64,000 nt of DNA from Polynucleobacter corsicus (GTDB lineage Bacteria; Pseudomonadota; Gammaproteobacteria; Burkholderiales; Burkholderiaceae): NCBI RefSeq assembly GCF_018688255.1, contig NZ_CP061314.1, forward strand, positions 1,981,023 to 2,045,022, read 5' to 3'. Position numbers and translations under genes: made by a program. Of the stretch, positions 8,742-18,309 are shown piece by piece; position 1 is the first letter of the stretch; each line of letters begins with the position of its first letter. Under the pieces are notes generated by a model. It saw only the letters and a list, made by a program, of their open reading frames with translations. It did no database searches and was not told the DNA's origin.

Positions 8742-9299
8742 TTACTTGGTGCGACTTTTTGCTGCCTTAGGAGCCTGACCAAATTGACCCTGCGCGCTCT
8801 TGATTGCAGTTTCTACACTTTTCTCAAAGTTTGCAAAAGCATCTTGGGTGCTTGAACGTACTTGGTCAAAGTTTTGCATTGCCGTATTGAATGCGGAGGT
8901 AAAGGAGCTGACATACGCCTCTGACCCTGCAGGCGCTTTTGATGTAGCAGCAGCCACAAAACTCTTCAGATCATCCTGTGATTGATTGATAGCAGCTTCT
9001 ACAGCCTCAACCAGTTCTTGGTTGCCACGGCGCAGTACTGCAGCAACTTTTTTCTGATACTCGGCAACTTCAGCGACGGCCTCTTGTACTTCTGGGCTTT
9101 GCAGAAGGTCTAAGGCTGCTTTTGCATCTTTGCCCTTCATTAATTCAGCTGCTTTAGCTTGTGCATTTGCAACAGCTTGTTGTGCAGCTTGGTAATTGAT
9201 TTCTGCTAACTCTTGAGCGTTTTCAAGGGCAGTTTGGCCTAGTGCACGTGCACTTTCTGCGGATTTAGTTTGGTTTTCTGTAAATTGGTTTTTGAACAT
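8742..9299 (-). CDS. Phasin family protein
   Basis: A 185-residue alanine-rich, largely helical protein of the Burkholderiales phasin family, which coats polyhydroxyalkanoate granules. The FKNQFTENQ start, heptad-like central helices (about 20-125) and a lysine-rich PKAAKSRTK tail fit the family. The start at the second ATG is chosen because GGGA precedes it; an ATG four codons upstream is possible. It is monocistronic with its own terminator. PHA genes are not in this window. Confidence 0.88.
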   Translation of the reverse strand: MFKNQFTENQTKSAESARALGQTALENAQELAEINYQAAQQAVANAQAKAAELMKGKDAKAALDLLQSPEVQEAVAEVAEYQKKVAAVLRRGNQELVEAVEAAINQSQDDLKSFVAAATSKAPAGSEAYVSSFTSAFNTAMQNFDQVRSSTQDAFANFEKSVETAIKSAQGQFGQAPKAAKSRTK

Positions 9300-9495
9300 G
9301 ATTTTTCCCATGAATTGGTTATTTGTTGCACTGCACCATATTAATAGCTTATTTTGGCCTTAGCAAGAGAATTTTGCTGCAAAGCAACATTTTCCTTCCT
9401 AGGGCGCTTCCTATGGCTTCAATTAACCATCAAAGTCTGGGCATTCAGATCGTATCTGCGCCTAGCGGGCAAAATACACCCGCCCCCAATAACAA

Positions 9496-10056
9496 TTAAG
9501 CAGTTCTATTTTTTAAATAATCAATCACCCAAGCCGGATCACTGTCGCTTGGAAAGATGGGGTAGTGAACGGCCTCGATCACACCATCATTTGCGATCAG
9601 GGTGATGCGCTTTAATAGCGTCATTCCAGCAGCAATAAAGGTAGGCAAGCGTAAGGCTTGCTGAAATCGATGATCTTCATCACTGAGCACTGGAAATGGC
9701 AAATGCAAACGATTCGCCATCTCTTGTTGATATTCCGTGGATTGAACGCTTAGACCCACAACATCCGCACCAAGCGAGCGAAGCTCTTGATAGTGATCCC
9801 TAAATGAGCAACTTTGTGGGGTACATCCCCTTGCTCCCGGGATTTGATCCCACCCATCCGGTAATGGAACATTGGGCTGACCTGTCATTGGGTAGCAGTA
9901 AATCACTAAACGACCCTTAATCTCGCCGAGATTCAGCAGGCCTTGAGCCGTTGTTACCAGGGAGATAGCTGGCAAGCTCATACCCACCAAGTGATCGGCG
10001 GCTCCATCATCTTGGGGGATGGGTAAGTCACCAGGTAATTGATTGAGATTTGTCAT
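9496..10056 (-). CDS. Peroxiredoxin (Bcp/PrxQ-like)
   Basis: A 186-residue thioredoxin-fold peroxidase. The active site GCTPQSCSFRD contains the peroxidatic cysteine C78 and a resolving-type cysteine C83 in the C-x4-C arrangement of Bcp/PrxQ enzymes. It reduces organic peroxides or H2O2 using thioredoxin-like donors. An insertion around residues 57-75 (MTGQPNVPLPDGWDQIPGA) before the active site is longer than in standard Bcp. It probably acts in the cytosol, as no signal peptide is seen. Confidence 0.85.
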   Translation of the reverse strand: MTNLNQLPGDLPIPQDDGAADHLVGMSLPAISLVTTAQGLLNLGEIKGRLVIYCYPMTGQPNVPLPDGWDQIPGARGCTPQSCSFRDHYQELRSLGADVVGLSVQSTEYQQEMANRLHLPFPVLSDEDHRFQQALRLPTFIAAGMTLLKRITLIANDGVIEAVHYPIFPSDSDPAWVIDYLKNRTA

Positions 10057-10086
10057 AAATGTAATCTTAGCTTACTAAGCCATAGC

Positions 10087-10653
10087 CTATCTACAAGTCT
10101 TTGGAGGCGTTGATTTCTTCAGTGATGCGACTTCGGCCATTGACTCAAACTGTCGACGCAAAATATTTTTAATGAAGTATTCGATTACTGCTGATGGCAC
10201 TAAAGAATTCGGCTCAATGTGGGCATCGTACTTAAAGGTAGTGAAATCCTTCTCGGAAAATAGCCGCCAACTTCCCTTGTAATACTTTGTGTCACCGCTG
10301 AATTGCTCAAAAAGTAATATTTTGTTGGGGAATTCTACGTACTCCAACTCAGAACGTATTTCAAGTGGGATGAATAGAATTCTTTCCTCAAGCAAGCGAG
10401 CGACCTTCACTTTATTGCCTGACCTAGAGAGCACTTTTGAGTCGACCACTCCAGGTAGATTTTTAGCGCCCCCATAGTCAGTAATGAATGTAGAGGCTTC
10501 ACATAGAGTGATCGGCACCTCATAGCTTGCACTCACCTGGAAGCGATCACCGACTCTCGTTACGGCGACTTTTAAGTCATATGCACTAGATGACTCTTGC
10601 GCCAAGGAAATACTGCACGAGGCAATCAGAAACAAGTAAAGGAGCTGCTTCAT
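10087..10653 (-). CDS. Exported SRPBCC-fold protein
   Basis: A 188-residue protein with a cleavable signal peptide (residues 1-18, ending SLAQ) and a START/SRPBCC lipid-binding-like fold: YEVPITLCEASTFITDYGGAKNLPGV and FEQFSGDTKYYKGSW are the clearest blocks. It is a paralogue of the gene at 19869-20435, with the same length and motif order. A periplasmic location and binding of a hydrophobic ligand are inferred. The ligand is unknown. Confidence 0.72.
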   Translation of the reverse strand: MKQLLYLFLIASCSISLAQESSSAYDLKVAVTRVGDRFQVSASYEVPITLCEASTFITDYGGAKNLPGVVDSKVLSRSGNKVKVARLLEERILFIPLEIRSELEYVEFPNKILLFEQFSGDTKYYKGSWRLFSEKDFTTFKYDAHIEPNSLVPSAVIEYFIKNILRRQFESMAEVASLKKSTPPKTCR

Positions 10654-10681
10654 GCTGGTAGTTTAGCGATATTAAAGTGAG

Positions 10682-11200
10682 CTACTTATGCATACCATCT
10701 AGCTTTTCACTTAAAGCCTCAACAGCTTTTGTTAAAGCGAACAGCTCTTTTTCTTTCAACAAATCAATTTTTTGGTGCAGGAGTTCAATCTCTAACTCTG
10801 CCTTCACATTAACCTCAAAATCATTGCTAGCCTGTTGACGATCTATTTCTGAAAGTCGATTCTGACTCATCATGATTGCTGGAGCGGTATAGGCAGCCTG
10901 AAAAGATAGCATTAAATTTAGCAAAATAAATGGGTAGGGATCCCATGCATTTGTATTATTCATTGAGTTGTAAGCAATCCAAACAAAGATACATGCACTT
11001 TGAACTAGGATAAATTTCCATGAGCCTACCGTTTTTGCGACAACATCAGAAATTTTCTGACCAGCCGTTAACCCCGGAGCATAAACCTCAACATGATTTG
11101 AGAGTTTGCGAGGAAAGCCTTTGCGATGCTTGCGCCTGTGGTCCCGAAGGGACTCAAGAATTTGTAGCTCTTCAATAGTGGGTGTAGTAGTGATGGTCAT
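10682..11200 (-). CDS. DUF1003 membrane protein
   Basis: A 172-residue protein with two transmembrane helices (about 57-77 and 88-112) and the DUF1003 signature DPYPFILLNLMLSFQAAY, followed by the conserved APAIMMSQNR. The C-terminal third is a predicted coiled coil (ELEIELLHQKIDLLKEKEL). Function of the family is unknown. It is separated by 28 bases from the SRPBCC gene, and the two may be co-transcribed. Confidence 0.9.
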   Translation of the reverse strand: MTITTTPTIEELQILESLRDHRRKHRKGFPRKLSNHVEVYAPGLTAGQKISDVVAKTVGSWKFILVQSACIFVWIAYNSMNNTNAWDPYPFILLNLMLSFQAAYTAPAIMMSQNRLSEIDRQQASNDFEVNVKAELEIELLHQKIDLLKEKELFALTKAVEALSEKLDGMHK

Positions 11201-11304
11201 AGTCCCTCGCTTTATGTGACTACTTTACGCTCATCGAGGGAACTTTAGATTCAGCATCCTAGAATGCCGAATCTGCACCGCTTACCTCAATTCAAAGCTA
11301 AGTC

Positions 11305-11988
11305 TTAAATTACTTCTAATACCTTGCTTAAGGAGCTGCCCTCATAATTTGGCATCTCACCAATTTCTTCAAAAGGGTGGCCCAGGCGATTAACCCAAAA
11401 CACATCAAAGCCATACCACTTAGCCGCCAGGGCATCCCAAGCATTACTCGATACAAAGAGAACTTCTTCTCTCTTCACAGGAAATGCTTTTAGTAAAAGT
11501 CCATATGCTTGAGGATCTGTTTTGAATAGACGTACATCCTCAATCGTCACTACTTTATCTAGATAGGGCTTTAAGCCGTTGCTATCCACTACAGTAGCGA
11601 GCATCTCTCTGCTACCGTTAGACAAGATGGCTGTAGATAAACCTTTTTCTTTAATAGCTTTTAGAACCTTCAGGCTATCCTCAAAACCAGTGAGCTTGGC
11701 ATATTGATCCATCAGTCGCTTTTCATATTTTGGTGTGAGATTCAAACTCATCCGCTTACAGACATAGCGCAAAGAACGAATGGTCAATTCCCAAAATGGT
11801 AGATAGTGCTTACTACCACTAGGATTGGGATCACTCATTGTTACCAGGCGTGTGTATTCGATTTGCCGATCTCGCCACATTAAAGCAAAGGCTTGGCCAT
11901 GCCCTGGGAATAATTCCTCTGCCAACTGGCCCATAGAGTAGACATCAAACAGTGTTCCATAAGCATCAAAGGCGATTAGCTTGTACAT
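11305..11988 (-). CDS. Type II haloacid dehalogenase
   Basis: A 227-residue HAD-superfamily hydrolase of the L-2-haloacid dehalogenase type. The nucleophile motif is FDAYGTLFD (D8), motif II is ILSNGS, and the C-terminal SSNAWDALAAKWYGFDVFWVNR is diagnostic of haloacid dehalogenases. The predicted reaction is hydrolytic removal of halogen from short 2-haloacids; physiological substrates may differ. It appears to be monocistronic. Confidence 0.88.
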   Translation of the reverse strand: MYKLIAFDAYGTLFDVYSMGQLAEELFPGHGQAFALMWRDRQIEYTRLVTMSDPNPSGSKHYLPFWELTIRSLRYVCKRMSLNLTPKYEKRLMDQYAKLTGFEDSLKVLKAIKEKGLSTAILSNGSREMLATVVDSNGLKPYLDKVVTIEDVRLFKTDPQAYGLLLKAFPVKREEVLFVSSNAWDALAAKWYGFDVFWVNRLGHPFEEIGEMPNYEGSSLSKVLEVI

Positions 11989-12070
11989 AATTTGTCCTAT
12001 ATTTTTTATTATGAATATCTATTGTCGTTTAAAAGGAGATCTCTGAAGCACAGCATAAAACCTATAAATG

Positions 12071-12100
12071 AGAAAACCACCCGGAGGTGGTTTTCTCTTT
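12071..12100. terminator. Bidirectional terminator below sodC
   Basis: A near-perfect inverted repeat AGAAAACCACC / GGTGGTTTTCT with flanking T-run, 27 bases beyond the sodC stop. Confidence 0.85.
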
Positions 12101-12126
12101 TTACCAGCCTAAGGCTAGAGGCAATG

Positions 12127-12651
12127 CTATTTAATTAGGCCGCATGCAATTCTTGGGCCTGAGTTGCCTGCTGGCTGTGATTTGTAATCATCTGGATCAC
12201 GATGCACAACAACAGATTTTCCTAAAATACCAGTTGGCCCATTATTAACAGCAAAGCCACTTAGCTTTGCAGAGTAAGTAGCATTACCATTGGCATCTGA
12301 TTTGATGTTTGGCATATCTCCAGCATGATTGGTACCACTTCCGGGCATTCCATGTGATTTTGTGTCTGGATTGAAGTGGCCACCTGCGCTAGTAGCATCA
12401 GGGGCAGAGCAATCTCCTTTTTCATGCACATGAAACCCTTGCTCAGCATTTGGCTTTAATCCAGAAAAGTTTCCAGTAACCAAAACATCATGCCCTTGCC
12501 ATACAAAATTTACCGTACCTTTTGTATTTGAGCCTGAGCGTGAATCTAAGCTAGCGGACGCTTTTTGACCGGCACCTTGCTCCATTGACTGACAAGCTGT
12601 CAGCAATAGAATTGACACGGCGCCTACTGATAGAGAAATTTTTTTAATCAT
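12127..12651 (-). CDS. sodC: Cu/Zn superoxide dismutase, lipoprotein
   Basis: A 174-residue Cu/Zn-SOD. It has a lipoprotein signal peptide (LLLTAC lipobox), then the copper/zinc-binding motifs GFHVHEKGDC, GGHFNP, HAGDMPN and the C-terminal VVHRDPDDYKSQPAGNSG with the disulfide cysteine in RIACG. It dismutates superoxide in the periplasm, probably anchored to a membrane. It is preceded on the same strand by a gene for another cell-envelope lipoprotein, with about 110 bases between them. Confidence 0.95.
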   Translation of the reverse strand: MIKKISLSVGAVSILLLTACQSMEQGAGQKASASLDSRSGSNTKGTVNFVWQGHDVLVTGNFSGLKPNAEQGFHVHEKGDCSAPDATSAGGHFNPDTKSHGMPGSGTNHAGDMPNIKSDANGNATYSAKLSGFAVNNGPTGILGKSVVVHRDPDDYKSQPAGNSGPRIACGLIK

Positions 12652-12762
12652 GAATTGCCTCTTTTTGTTTATATAAACTCAGGATAGATCCTGTGCTGAC
12701 ACTCTTCAAGCAAAAAATTATACTGCCATTGGTCTTGTTGACTTACTGTAATAAAACTATTT

Positions 12763-13164
12763 TTACATCTTAATGATGCGCCAAGCACCGTCTGAGAGGC
12801 CATCGCCAATCTTATCGCCCGGCTTGATATCTTTGGCATAGAAATACAAAGGCATGCCATTAAACGCTATCTGCTTTTTGCCATCATCGCGAGTAATGAC
12901 TGAATAATCACCGGACACAGCTGGGCTGCCCTCAACCAAGAGTGGTGGCCAATTGCTTGCGCACATACCATTACAAACTGACTTACCAGAACCAACGACA
13001 TCCTTGCTATAGGTGTATAGGGTCATGCTATTGCTGCCAGCCAATACACCATCGTTAGCCTTAGTAAATGGCGCCAATGCTACTCCTGTCATTGATGCGC
13101 AGGCTGCCAAAGTAGCTGTAGCCACCAATGCTATTAATGCACTTTTTATACGGTTCATATTCAC
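12763..13164 (-). CDS. COG4315-type lipoprotein
   Basis: A 133-residue secreted lipoprotein (signal ending TLAAC) containing two copies of the 'secreted repeat' motif: LYTYSKDVVGSGKSVC and LYFYAKDIKPGDKIG, each with the YxYxxD pattern. Between them lies CNGMCASNWPPLLV, with two conserved cysteines. The family has no settled biochemical role; links to stress or metal exposure have been suggested. The sequence gives no direct functional clue. Confidence 0.82.
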   Translation of the reverse strand: MNMNRIKSALIALVATATLAACASMTGVALAPFTKANDGVLAGSNSMTLYTYSKDVVGSGKSVCNGMCASNWPPLLVEGSPAVSGDYSVITRDDGKKQIAFNGMPLYFYAKDIKPGDKIGDGLSDGAWRIIKM

Positions 13165-13267
13165 TCCTTTTTGGTTGATAAGCCACTTTAATCCTAATTT
13201 TGGTCTCTCGCTTTGAATCGTATTGACTAGCGATTACATAGATAAAAAAGGTTAAAGATGCTTATAT

Positions 13268-13870
13268 TTAGAAATGGTTCTCGATAATCATTTCTGTCTT
13301 AGGAATAAATCCTGGTTTTGGCCAGGCCGGCTTTATACCTTTACCGATGACTAGCATGGCGGCAATAGCATAATCTTTCGGCAAATGAATCAACTCTGCA
13401 ACCTTGTCAAAATCAAAACCTACCATTGGACAAGAGTCATAACCCATTGCTTTAGCAGAAAGCATCATTGTTTGAAGCATGATCCCCGCCGAACGCATTG
13501 CCTCATCTCTCTGTAATTGCTCTTTACCAGAGTAGAAAGGATGAATCCAAGGCACTAATATATCTTGAGCTTCCTTGGGTGCATTTACCCAGTATCTCGC
13601 AGGATCCTTTTCCCAAGCCTTGATATCGACAGTCACTACAAACAGCAAAGATGCTTCGGTGACTTGAGCTTGATCGTGAGCAGCCTCTCTTAACTGTGCT
13701 CTCAGGGCTTTATCAGTAACATTAACCAAACGCCAGTGCTGGATATTAAAAGATGATGGGGCCTGCATAGCTAACTCGAGCAGCTGCTCTGTCTCTTGCT
13801 GAGTCAATTGATGATTGGGGTCGAAAGACTTTACGGCTCTACGCTCGCGAATTGCTTCAAATGTATTCAT
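13268..13870 (-). CDS. Nitroreductase family protein
   Basis: A 200-residue FMN-dependent nitroreductase. The N-terminal ERRAVKSFDP is the FMN phosphate-binding start of the fold, APSSFNIQHWR follows at about residue 37, and the C-terminal AAMLVIGKG is typical. It reduces nitro compounds, quinones or similar with NAD(P)H. It is the last ordinary chromosomal gene before the tRNA-Phe accretion zone on its left-hand side. Confidence 0.9.
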   Translation of the reverse strand: MNTFEAIRERRAVKSFDPNHQLTQQETEQLLELAMQAPSSFNIQHWRLVNVTDKALRAQLREAAHDQAQVTEASLLFVVTVDIKAWEKDPARYWVNAPKEAQDILVPWIHPFYSGKEQLQRDEAMRSAGIMLQTMMLSAKAMGYDSCPMVGFDFDKVAELIHLPKDYAIAAMLVIGKGIKPAWPKPGFIPKTEMIIENHF

Positions 13871-14052
13871 AGTTTCCTTTATTGGTTTAACCGAAGTTAC
13901 AGAGATTCTAGACGCACCTCTTTAGTATTTTACGAATTATTATTGCCCCAGGAGATCATGTATCGCTTAATGGGGATATGAGGGACTGATGGCGCCTGAC
14001 TCTGCCAAGCCTGAAAAGAAAAATAGCCTAACAAGCAAGCCATTGAGATTCT

Positions 14053-14089
14053 TGGTGGCCCGGGACGGAATCGATTGGGGCCCAGGATG
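14053..14089 (-). repeat. Displaced tRNA-Phe 3' end, copy 1 (T-loop type)
   Basis: The first 23 bases match the tRNA-Phe CCA end through the T-loop with one mismatch (GGGACGG for GGGGCGG). After that the sequence changes to TTGGGGCCCAGGATG, which resembles other displaced copies rather than the tRNA. A decayed copy of the tRNA terminator (AGCCTAACAAGCAAGCC) lies just left of it. Not a functional tRNA. Confidence 0.75.
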
Positions 14090-14104
14090 CTCAATGCTAT
14101 CTTG

Positions 14105-14194
14105 TTAAGACCAAAATGCCTTCATCATTGGAGCATCCGCAATTCCTCTGTCCCATCCTAATATCAAATGGGCGCCAATCCATTTAGGGTCTCA
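14105..14194 (-). pseudogene. 3' fossil of a patatin-like gene
   Basis: Read on the minus strand this gives DPKWIGAHLILGWDRGIADA then PMMKAFWS and a stop. It matches the last 29 residues of the intact patatin-like gene at 18640-19743 (DPKWIAPYFKFGHDRG..., ending MMKAFWS). An in-frame stop lies directly upstream and no more homology is seen. It sits right beside a tRNA 3' copy, exactly as in the intact unit, so it is the remnant of a related cassette. Confidence 0.8.
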
Positions 14195-14380
14195 GAGAGT
14201 TCACCCCCACCATAGACAAACTTTGTGCGCAAAATTTATACGGGGTTTTGCAAGAGGTTGAATTGATTGGGTTATTTTGACCCATATAAGGATGGTGCGT
14301 GAATTTAGTGGCGTGATGGGGATGTGACTGACACAAGGATGGCGACTCCTTGTCGTGATCGGGCTACCCCACGCATGAGG

Positions 14381-14426
14381 CATCCTTTTAATGGACAGTA
14401 CAGAAGGCGTCTATTTAATCGACGCT
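14381..14426. repeat. Decayed palindrome pair
   Basis: Two imperfect palindromes, ATCCTTTTAATGGACA and GCGTCTATTTAATCGACGC, belong to the GTC-n-TTTAAA-n-GAC family that recurs at 17.1, 20.5, 22.1, 24.4, 26.6, 27.0 and 31.3 kb. They lie on the gene side of tRNA 3' copy 1 and close to the Crp/Fnr gene end. Confidence 0.6.
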
Positions 14427-14450
14427 CACAATATCTGAGGGCTCGAATAC

Positions 14451-15062
14451 CTAAATGATCTTTGGAAGAGTCTGACTTAGCAACCTGCTAATAGTTTCAG
14501 GGGCCACGCCAATATAAGCACCTATCTCTTTTTTTGTTAACTCCCATTTCAGTTTTGGAAAATCTTTTATCGCGGTATGGTATCGCTCTTCGCTACTGAT
14601 TGATAGTAGCTGCGTAATTAATCTATTTTCAATTTTTTGATGTTTTGCAAAAAGATAGGCTATGAACTTCTCTCTTAATTGAGGATGCTTAGATAAAATT
14701 TGCTCCCAATCGGCAAGAGAAATGCTAATTACTAAAGTGTCATTACTAATTGAAGCTAAATTGGTGCTACTAGATACCTTAGATAGCCATTCTATGTAGA
14801 AACAATCTAGGCTATCAGGATATGAAATTTCGAAGATATGCTCTCTCGTTTTAGATTTCTTTAAGACCCTTTTAATGCCTCCAGAAATAATAAAGTGGAC
14901 ATCTTTTGGTGTGGAGTGAGCAGATTCAATAATCTGATTTTTTTTAAATTCATTTACTCTGTAAAGATCTCTTAGCTCCTCGAGGTGTTCATCGCTAAAT
15001 TTATCAAAAACCATATTCCTTTTTAGCAAGGAAGTATGGTTTTCGTTGGACAAATTCTTCAA
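14451..15062 (-). CDS. Crp/Fnr-family transcriptional regulator
   Basis: A 203-residue regulator with an N-terminal cyclic-nucleotide-binding-like beta-roll (about 15-125) and a C-terminal winged helix in which KKEIGAYIGVAPETISRLLS is the recognition HTH. No cysteine cluster for an Fnr iron-sulfur centre is seen, so the effector is unknown. The TTG start is favoured because GAGG lies 8 bases upstream; an ATG 16 codons later is the alternative. It lies 19 bases downstream of the OFA transporter on the same strand, so it may be co-transcribed with it and may control it. Confidence 0.82.
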   Translation of the reverse strand: MKNLSNENHTSLLKRNMVFDKFSDEHLEELRDLYRVNEFKKNQIIESAHSTPKDVHFIISGGIKRVLKKSKTREHIFEISYPDSLDCFYIEWLSKVSSSTNLASISNDTLVISISLADWEQILSKHPQLREKFIAYLFAKHQKIENRLITQLLSISSEERYHTAIKDFPKLKWELTKKEIGAYIGVAPETISRLLSQTLPKII

Positions 15063-15081
15063 AGGTAAAGCCTCTATTGAC

Positions 15082-16719
15082 TTATGAAAATAATTTCAAA
15101 GCACTAAGAAGTGTTTTATATACACCCCATCCCAGAGGGATTGCAACAGCTGCCCAGGCCAACATTACTGTAGCGCTCGATGTATGCTTGTGACCCGCCT
15201 CACCCTTAATCACTGAATCTAGTGACTTTTCATGTGCCAACTTCTTCTCTTCAGCTAACTCAGCATCGGTCATAAACCATTTATCAGCCACAGGACGAAT
15301 CATGAGATTACAAATCAAACCAATAACTAACATTCCAGTCAAGATATACATGGTTTGGTTATAAACCTGTGCGCGAGGTAAACCTAGGCTCAATTGATAG
15401 TCACGCATATAGTTAACAACTACAGGGCCCAAGATTCCAGCAGTAGCCCAAGCAGTTAATAGTCGGCCATGAATAGCGCCAACCATCTGCGTACCAAATA
15501 AATCTGCAAGGTACGCTGGAACAGTGGCAAAGCCGCCGCCATACATACTTAAGATGATACAAAAAGCACCCACAAATAAAGCGAGGCTGCCTGCCTGTGC
15601 GCTACTTGGTACGCTGTAATACATTGCAGCGCCAAGGATAAAGAATACTGAGTAGGTCATCTTGCGACCAAACTTGTCTGACAAGCTTGCCCAAAAGAAA
15701 CGTCCACCAATATTGAAAAGGCTTAATAAGGCAGTAAAGCCAGCTGCAATACCAGCAATCGCAGTCAGTTGTGTTTTATCTAATTCCGTAAATGTTTGTT
15801 GAACACCAATTAAGCTACCAGCAAAGACTTCTTGTAGCATAGGTGATGCCATACCAATTACACCAATACCAGCAGATACGTTCATACAGAGAACCATCCA
15901 CACCAACCAAAATTGTGGAATACCCCAAACCTTTTTCACATTCACGCTACGCTTAGTAATCATGGCGTTATTTGTTTGAGCAACCGGTGTAGTCCAGCCA
16001 GCAGGCTTCCAATCACTGGCAGGAATCCGATAGCCAAACGCACCGGCCATCATGTAAATAAAATATCCTAAAGCCATGACGATAAAAGTTTGTGCAACGC
16101 CAACGCTCGTAGGGCTAGAGAAATTTTTCATGAGCATTGCAGCTAATGGTGAGCCAATCATGGCGCCTCCACCAAAGCCCATAATAGCCATACCGGTAGC
16201 CATACCACGGCGATCTGGAAACCATTTGATCAAGGTTGAAACTGGCGAGATGTAACCCAAGCCCAAACCAATCCCTCCAATAACACCTGAGCCAAGAATC
16301 ATCATCCAAAATTGATGGAGGTATATACCCAAGGCGGAGATAAGCATACCGCCGCACCAGCAGAATGCCGCAACTACACCTGCTTTACGTGGGCCTGCAC
16401 GTTCTAACCAGCCACCCCAAATAGCAGCAGCAGCACCCAGAAATACAAAAAATAATGTGTACATCCAGCCTAAGGTAGAGATTTGCCAATCACATGTTGT
16501 AGTAAATAGCTGGGCAAAAAAGCCAACGTCAGCTGCACATTTAATTGCCTCAGTACCGCCAAGTGATACACCTAGAGCTTTCGATAATGGCAACCAAAAT
16601 ACTGAGAAGCCATATGCCATTCCAATGCATAAATGAATTGCGAGTGCAGCCGGCGGCACAAGCCAACGATTAAAGCCTGGACCTGCGATCGTTTTTTCTT
16701 TATCCAATAAATGGAACAT
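15082..16719 (-). CDS. OFA-family MFS transporter
   Basis: A 545-residue major facilitator with about 12 transmembrane helices plus a C-terminal extension carrying an extra helix. The GGIGLGLGYISPVSTLIKWF and DRRGMATGMAIMGFGGGAM segments match the oxalate/formate antiporter (OFA) family, which moves small carboxylates such as oxalate, formate or lactate. The start has a clear AGGAG site. A Crp/Fnr-type regulator follows directly. The substrate is not determined. Confidence 0.85.
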   Translation of the reverse strand: MFHLLDKEKTIAGPGFNRWLVPPAALAIHLCIGMAYGFSVFWLPLSKALGVSLGGTEAIKCAADVGFFAQLFTTTCDWQISTLGWMYTLFFVFLGAAAAIWGGWLERAGPRKAGVVAAFCWCGGMLISALGIYLHQFWMMILGSGVIGGIGLGLGYISPVSTLIKWFPDRRGMATGMAIMGFGGGAMIGSPLAAMLMKNFSSPTSVGVAQTFIVMALGYFIYMMAGAFGYRIPASDWKPAGWTTPVAQTNNAMITKRSVNVKKVWGIPQFWLVWMVLCMNVSAGIGVIGMASPMLQEVFAGSLIGVQQTFTELDKTQLTAIAGIAAGFTALLSLFNIGGRFFWASLSDKFGRKMTYSVFFILGAAMYYSVPSSAQAGSLALFVGAFCIILSMYGGGFATVPAYLADLFGTQMVGAIHGRLLTAWATAGILGPVVVNYMRDYQLSLGLPRAQVYNQTMYILTGMLVIGLICNLMIRPVADKWFMTDAELAEEKKLAHEKSLDSVIKGEAGHKHTSSATVMLAWAAVAIPLGWGVYKTLLSALKLFS

Positions 16720-17093
16720 AGCATCTCCTAGTTATTTTGTTTCTTTGATATTTTTTATACGCAAGCACTACATATTTTTTGCAGCAATGAAGCACAAGTG
16801 CGTTTAATTGCATCGAGGTCCTTATGAGACCTTTAGATAAACTACTTAATGATTTATTAGATCCAATATAGAAGTTTTGGATAATTTACGTCTGAGAGGT
16901 AATTTATAGCCCTACTTTAGTTATGGTATTAGGACTGACGTTTTCACAATTATGCAAGCAAGAAATAAAGTTTTGACAAAATGGCTATCAACAACATTGA
17001 AGGGTATTAAGGGTAACTACTTAATGTATTAGTAAAAATCTTGGGTAGTGTCGGCCCGATTGTTTTTGTTTGCTCAGCTATTAATAAATTATT
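16720..17093. other. Upstream region without a gene
   Basis: About 370 AT-rich bases upstream of the OFA transporter. No credible reading frame, tRNA or repeat is seen. Transporter promoter elements should lie at the left end but no confident pair of boxes was picked out. Confidence 0.5.
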
Positions 17094-17110
17094 TGTTGTT
17101 TTAAACGACA
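17094..17110. repeat. Palindrome, TGTCGTTTTAAACGACA type
   Basis: A 17-base palindrome with one mismatch (TGTTG at the left arm). It is one of seven copies of this palindrome between 17.1 and 31.4 kb. Confidence 0.8.
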
Positions 17111-17130
17111 TTTCAAGAACTACTCCTAGA

Positions 17131-17152
17131 TGAGTGTCGATTAAATCGACGC

Positions 17153-17153
<1 letters not shown>
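17131..17153. repeat. Palindrome, GTCGATTAAATCGAC type
   Basis: An inverted repeat centred on GTCGATTAAATCGAC with GAGT/GCTC extensions, ending at the DUF5522 stop codon. It is a third member of the palindrome family, also found at 26.6 kb (GTCGCTTAAATAGACGC). It has no T-run, so it is not an ordinary terminator. Confidence 0.75.
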
Positions 17154-17397
<244 letters not shown>

Positions 17398-17498
17398 GCC
17401 TCTAGTCAAGAGGGAAGTTGGAGGGCCTAGAGAAATGGTGCCTAACCGAGGCCAATACTAGAGATTCAATGGGCCACTTTTCGTGTTGTGAGAATTCT

Positions 17499-17540
17499 TG
17501 GTGGCCAGAGGCGGAATAAACCAAGGCTCGAGGATTTCTC
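17499..17540 (-). repeat. Displaced tRNA-Phe 3' end, copy 2
   Basis: TGGTGGCCAGAGGCGGAAT is a decayed match to the tRNA-Phe 3' end, followed by the AAGGCTCGAGGATT tail shared with the T-loop class of copies. The CBS protein gene stops 12 bases further on. Confidence 0.68.
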
Positions 17541-17551
17541 CCTTCTGAATA

Positions 17552-17989
17552 CTAAACACCATGGCCATTGATATAAGTTTCTAAGAACTTGATTTGACTG
17601 CCTTGAAGTTCAATGATGCTTTTGACTAGATCTCCAACAGAAATAACTCCAATTACTTTATTTTTTTCCACCACAGGAAGATGTCTAATATGCTTGTGAA
17701 CCATTATTGCCATACATTCTTCTAGTGAGTTAGATGGCATCACAGTTAGCGGGTTTGCGGTCATTATTTTTGAAACGGCCATTTGTTTTGGATTGTTGTG
17801 CGGCAACAATACCTTTATAGCGCAATCGCCCTGTGAAACAATCCCCACTAAAGCTCCATCATCTACGACCAAAATAGCTCTCACTCGATGATCGCGCATC
17901 AGCGTCAAGACATTTTCTACAGTGTCAGATGATCGTACAGAAAAAATGGTATTCGCTTTTTGCTCAATAACTTGCTTTACTGTTGTCAT
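17552..17989 (-). CDS. Tandem CBS-domain protein
   Basis: A 145-residue protein consisting only of a CBS pair (about residues 8-60 and 72-130). LMRDHRVRAILVVDDGALVGIVSQGD and IRHLPVVEKNKVIGVISVGDLV are the two characteristic strands and turns. Such proteins bind adenine nucleotides or SAM and sense energy state. The function and partner are not evident. It ends 12 bases from a tRNA 3' copy, so it is a single-gene cargo unit. Confidence 0.88.
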   Translation of the reverse strand: MTTVKQVIEQKANTIFSVRSSDTVENVLTLMRDHRVRAILVVDDGALVGIVSQGDCAIKVLLPHNNPKQMAVSKIMTANPLTVMPSNSLEECMAIMVHKHIRHLPVVEKNKVIGVISVGDLVKSIIELQGSQIKFLETYINGHGV

Positions 17990-18309
17990 AAAAATTTACC
18001 CATTAAATTGAAATTTAAACGTAGTCGCTGATACTTAATCATTTTTTACTTAAGTGAAATAATTATATTCTCAGACGTCATCCTATCCAAGACAGGACCG
18101 TTGAATTTCTTCGCTGCACAGAGCCGAATTTACTAGAGCCTAGAATAGCTGATCCTAAGTAATGCACTTATACAAAACCTATCCCAGATTTAAAAAAACT
18201 AATGTTATTAGCGTATAGAAAGTAAATTTCATTCCAAGAACCCGCTTACTGAAATCAGGAGACGGGATATTCAAGCCCGAGATGGTTACCAACCACTAAG
18301 GCGCTCCAT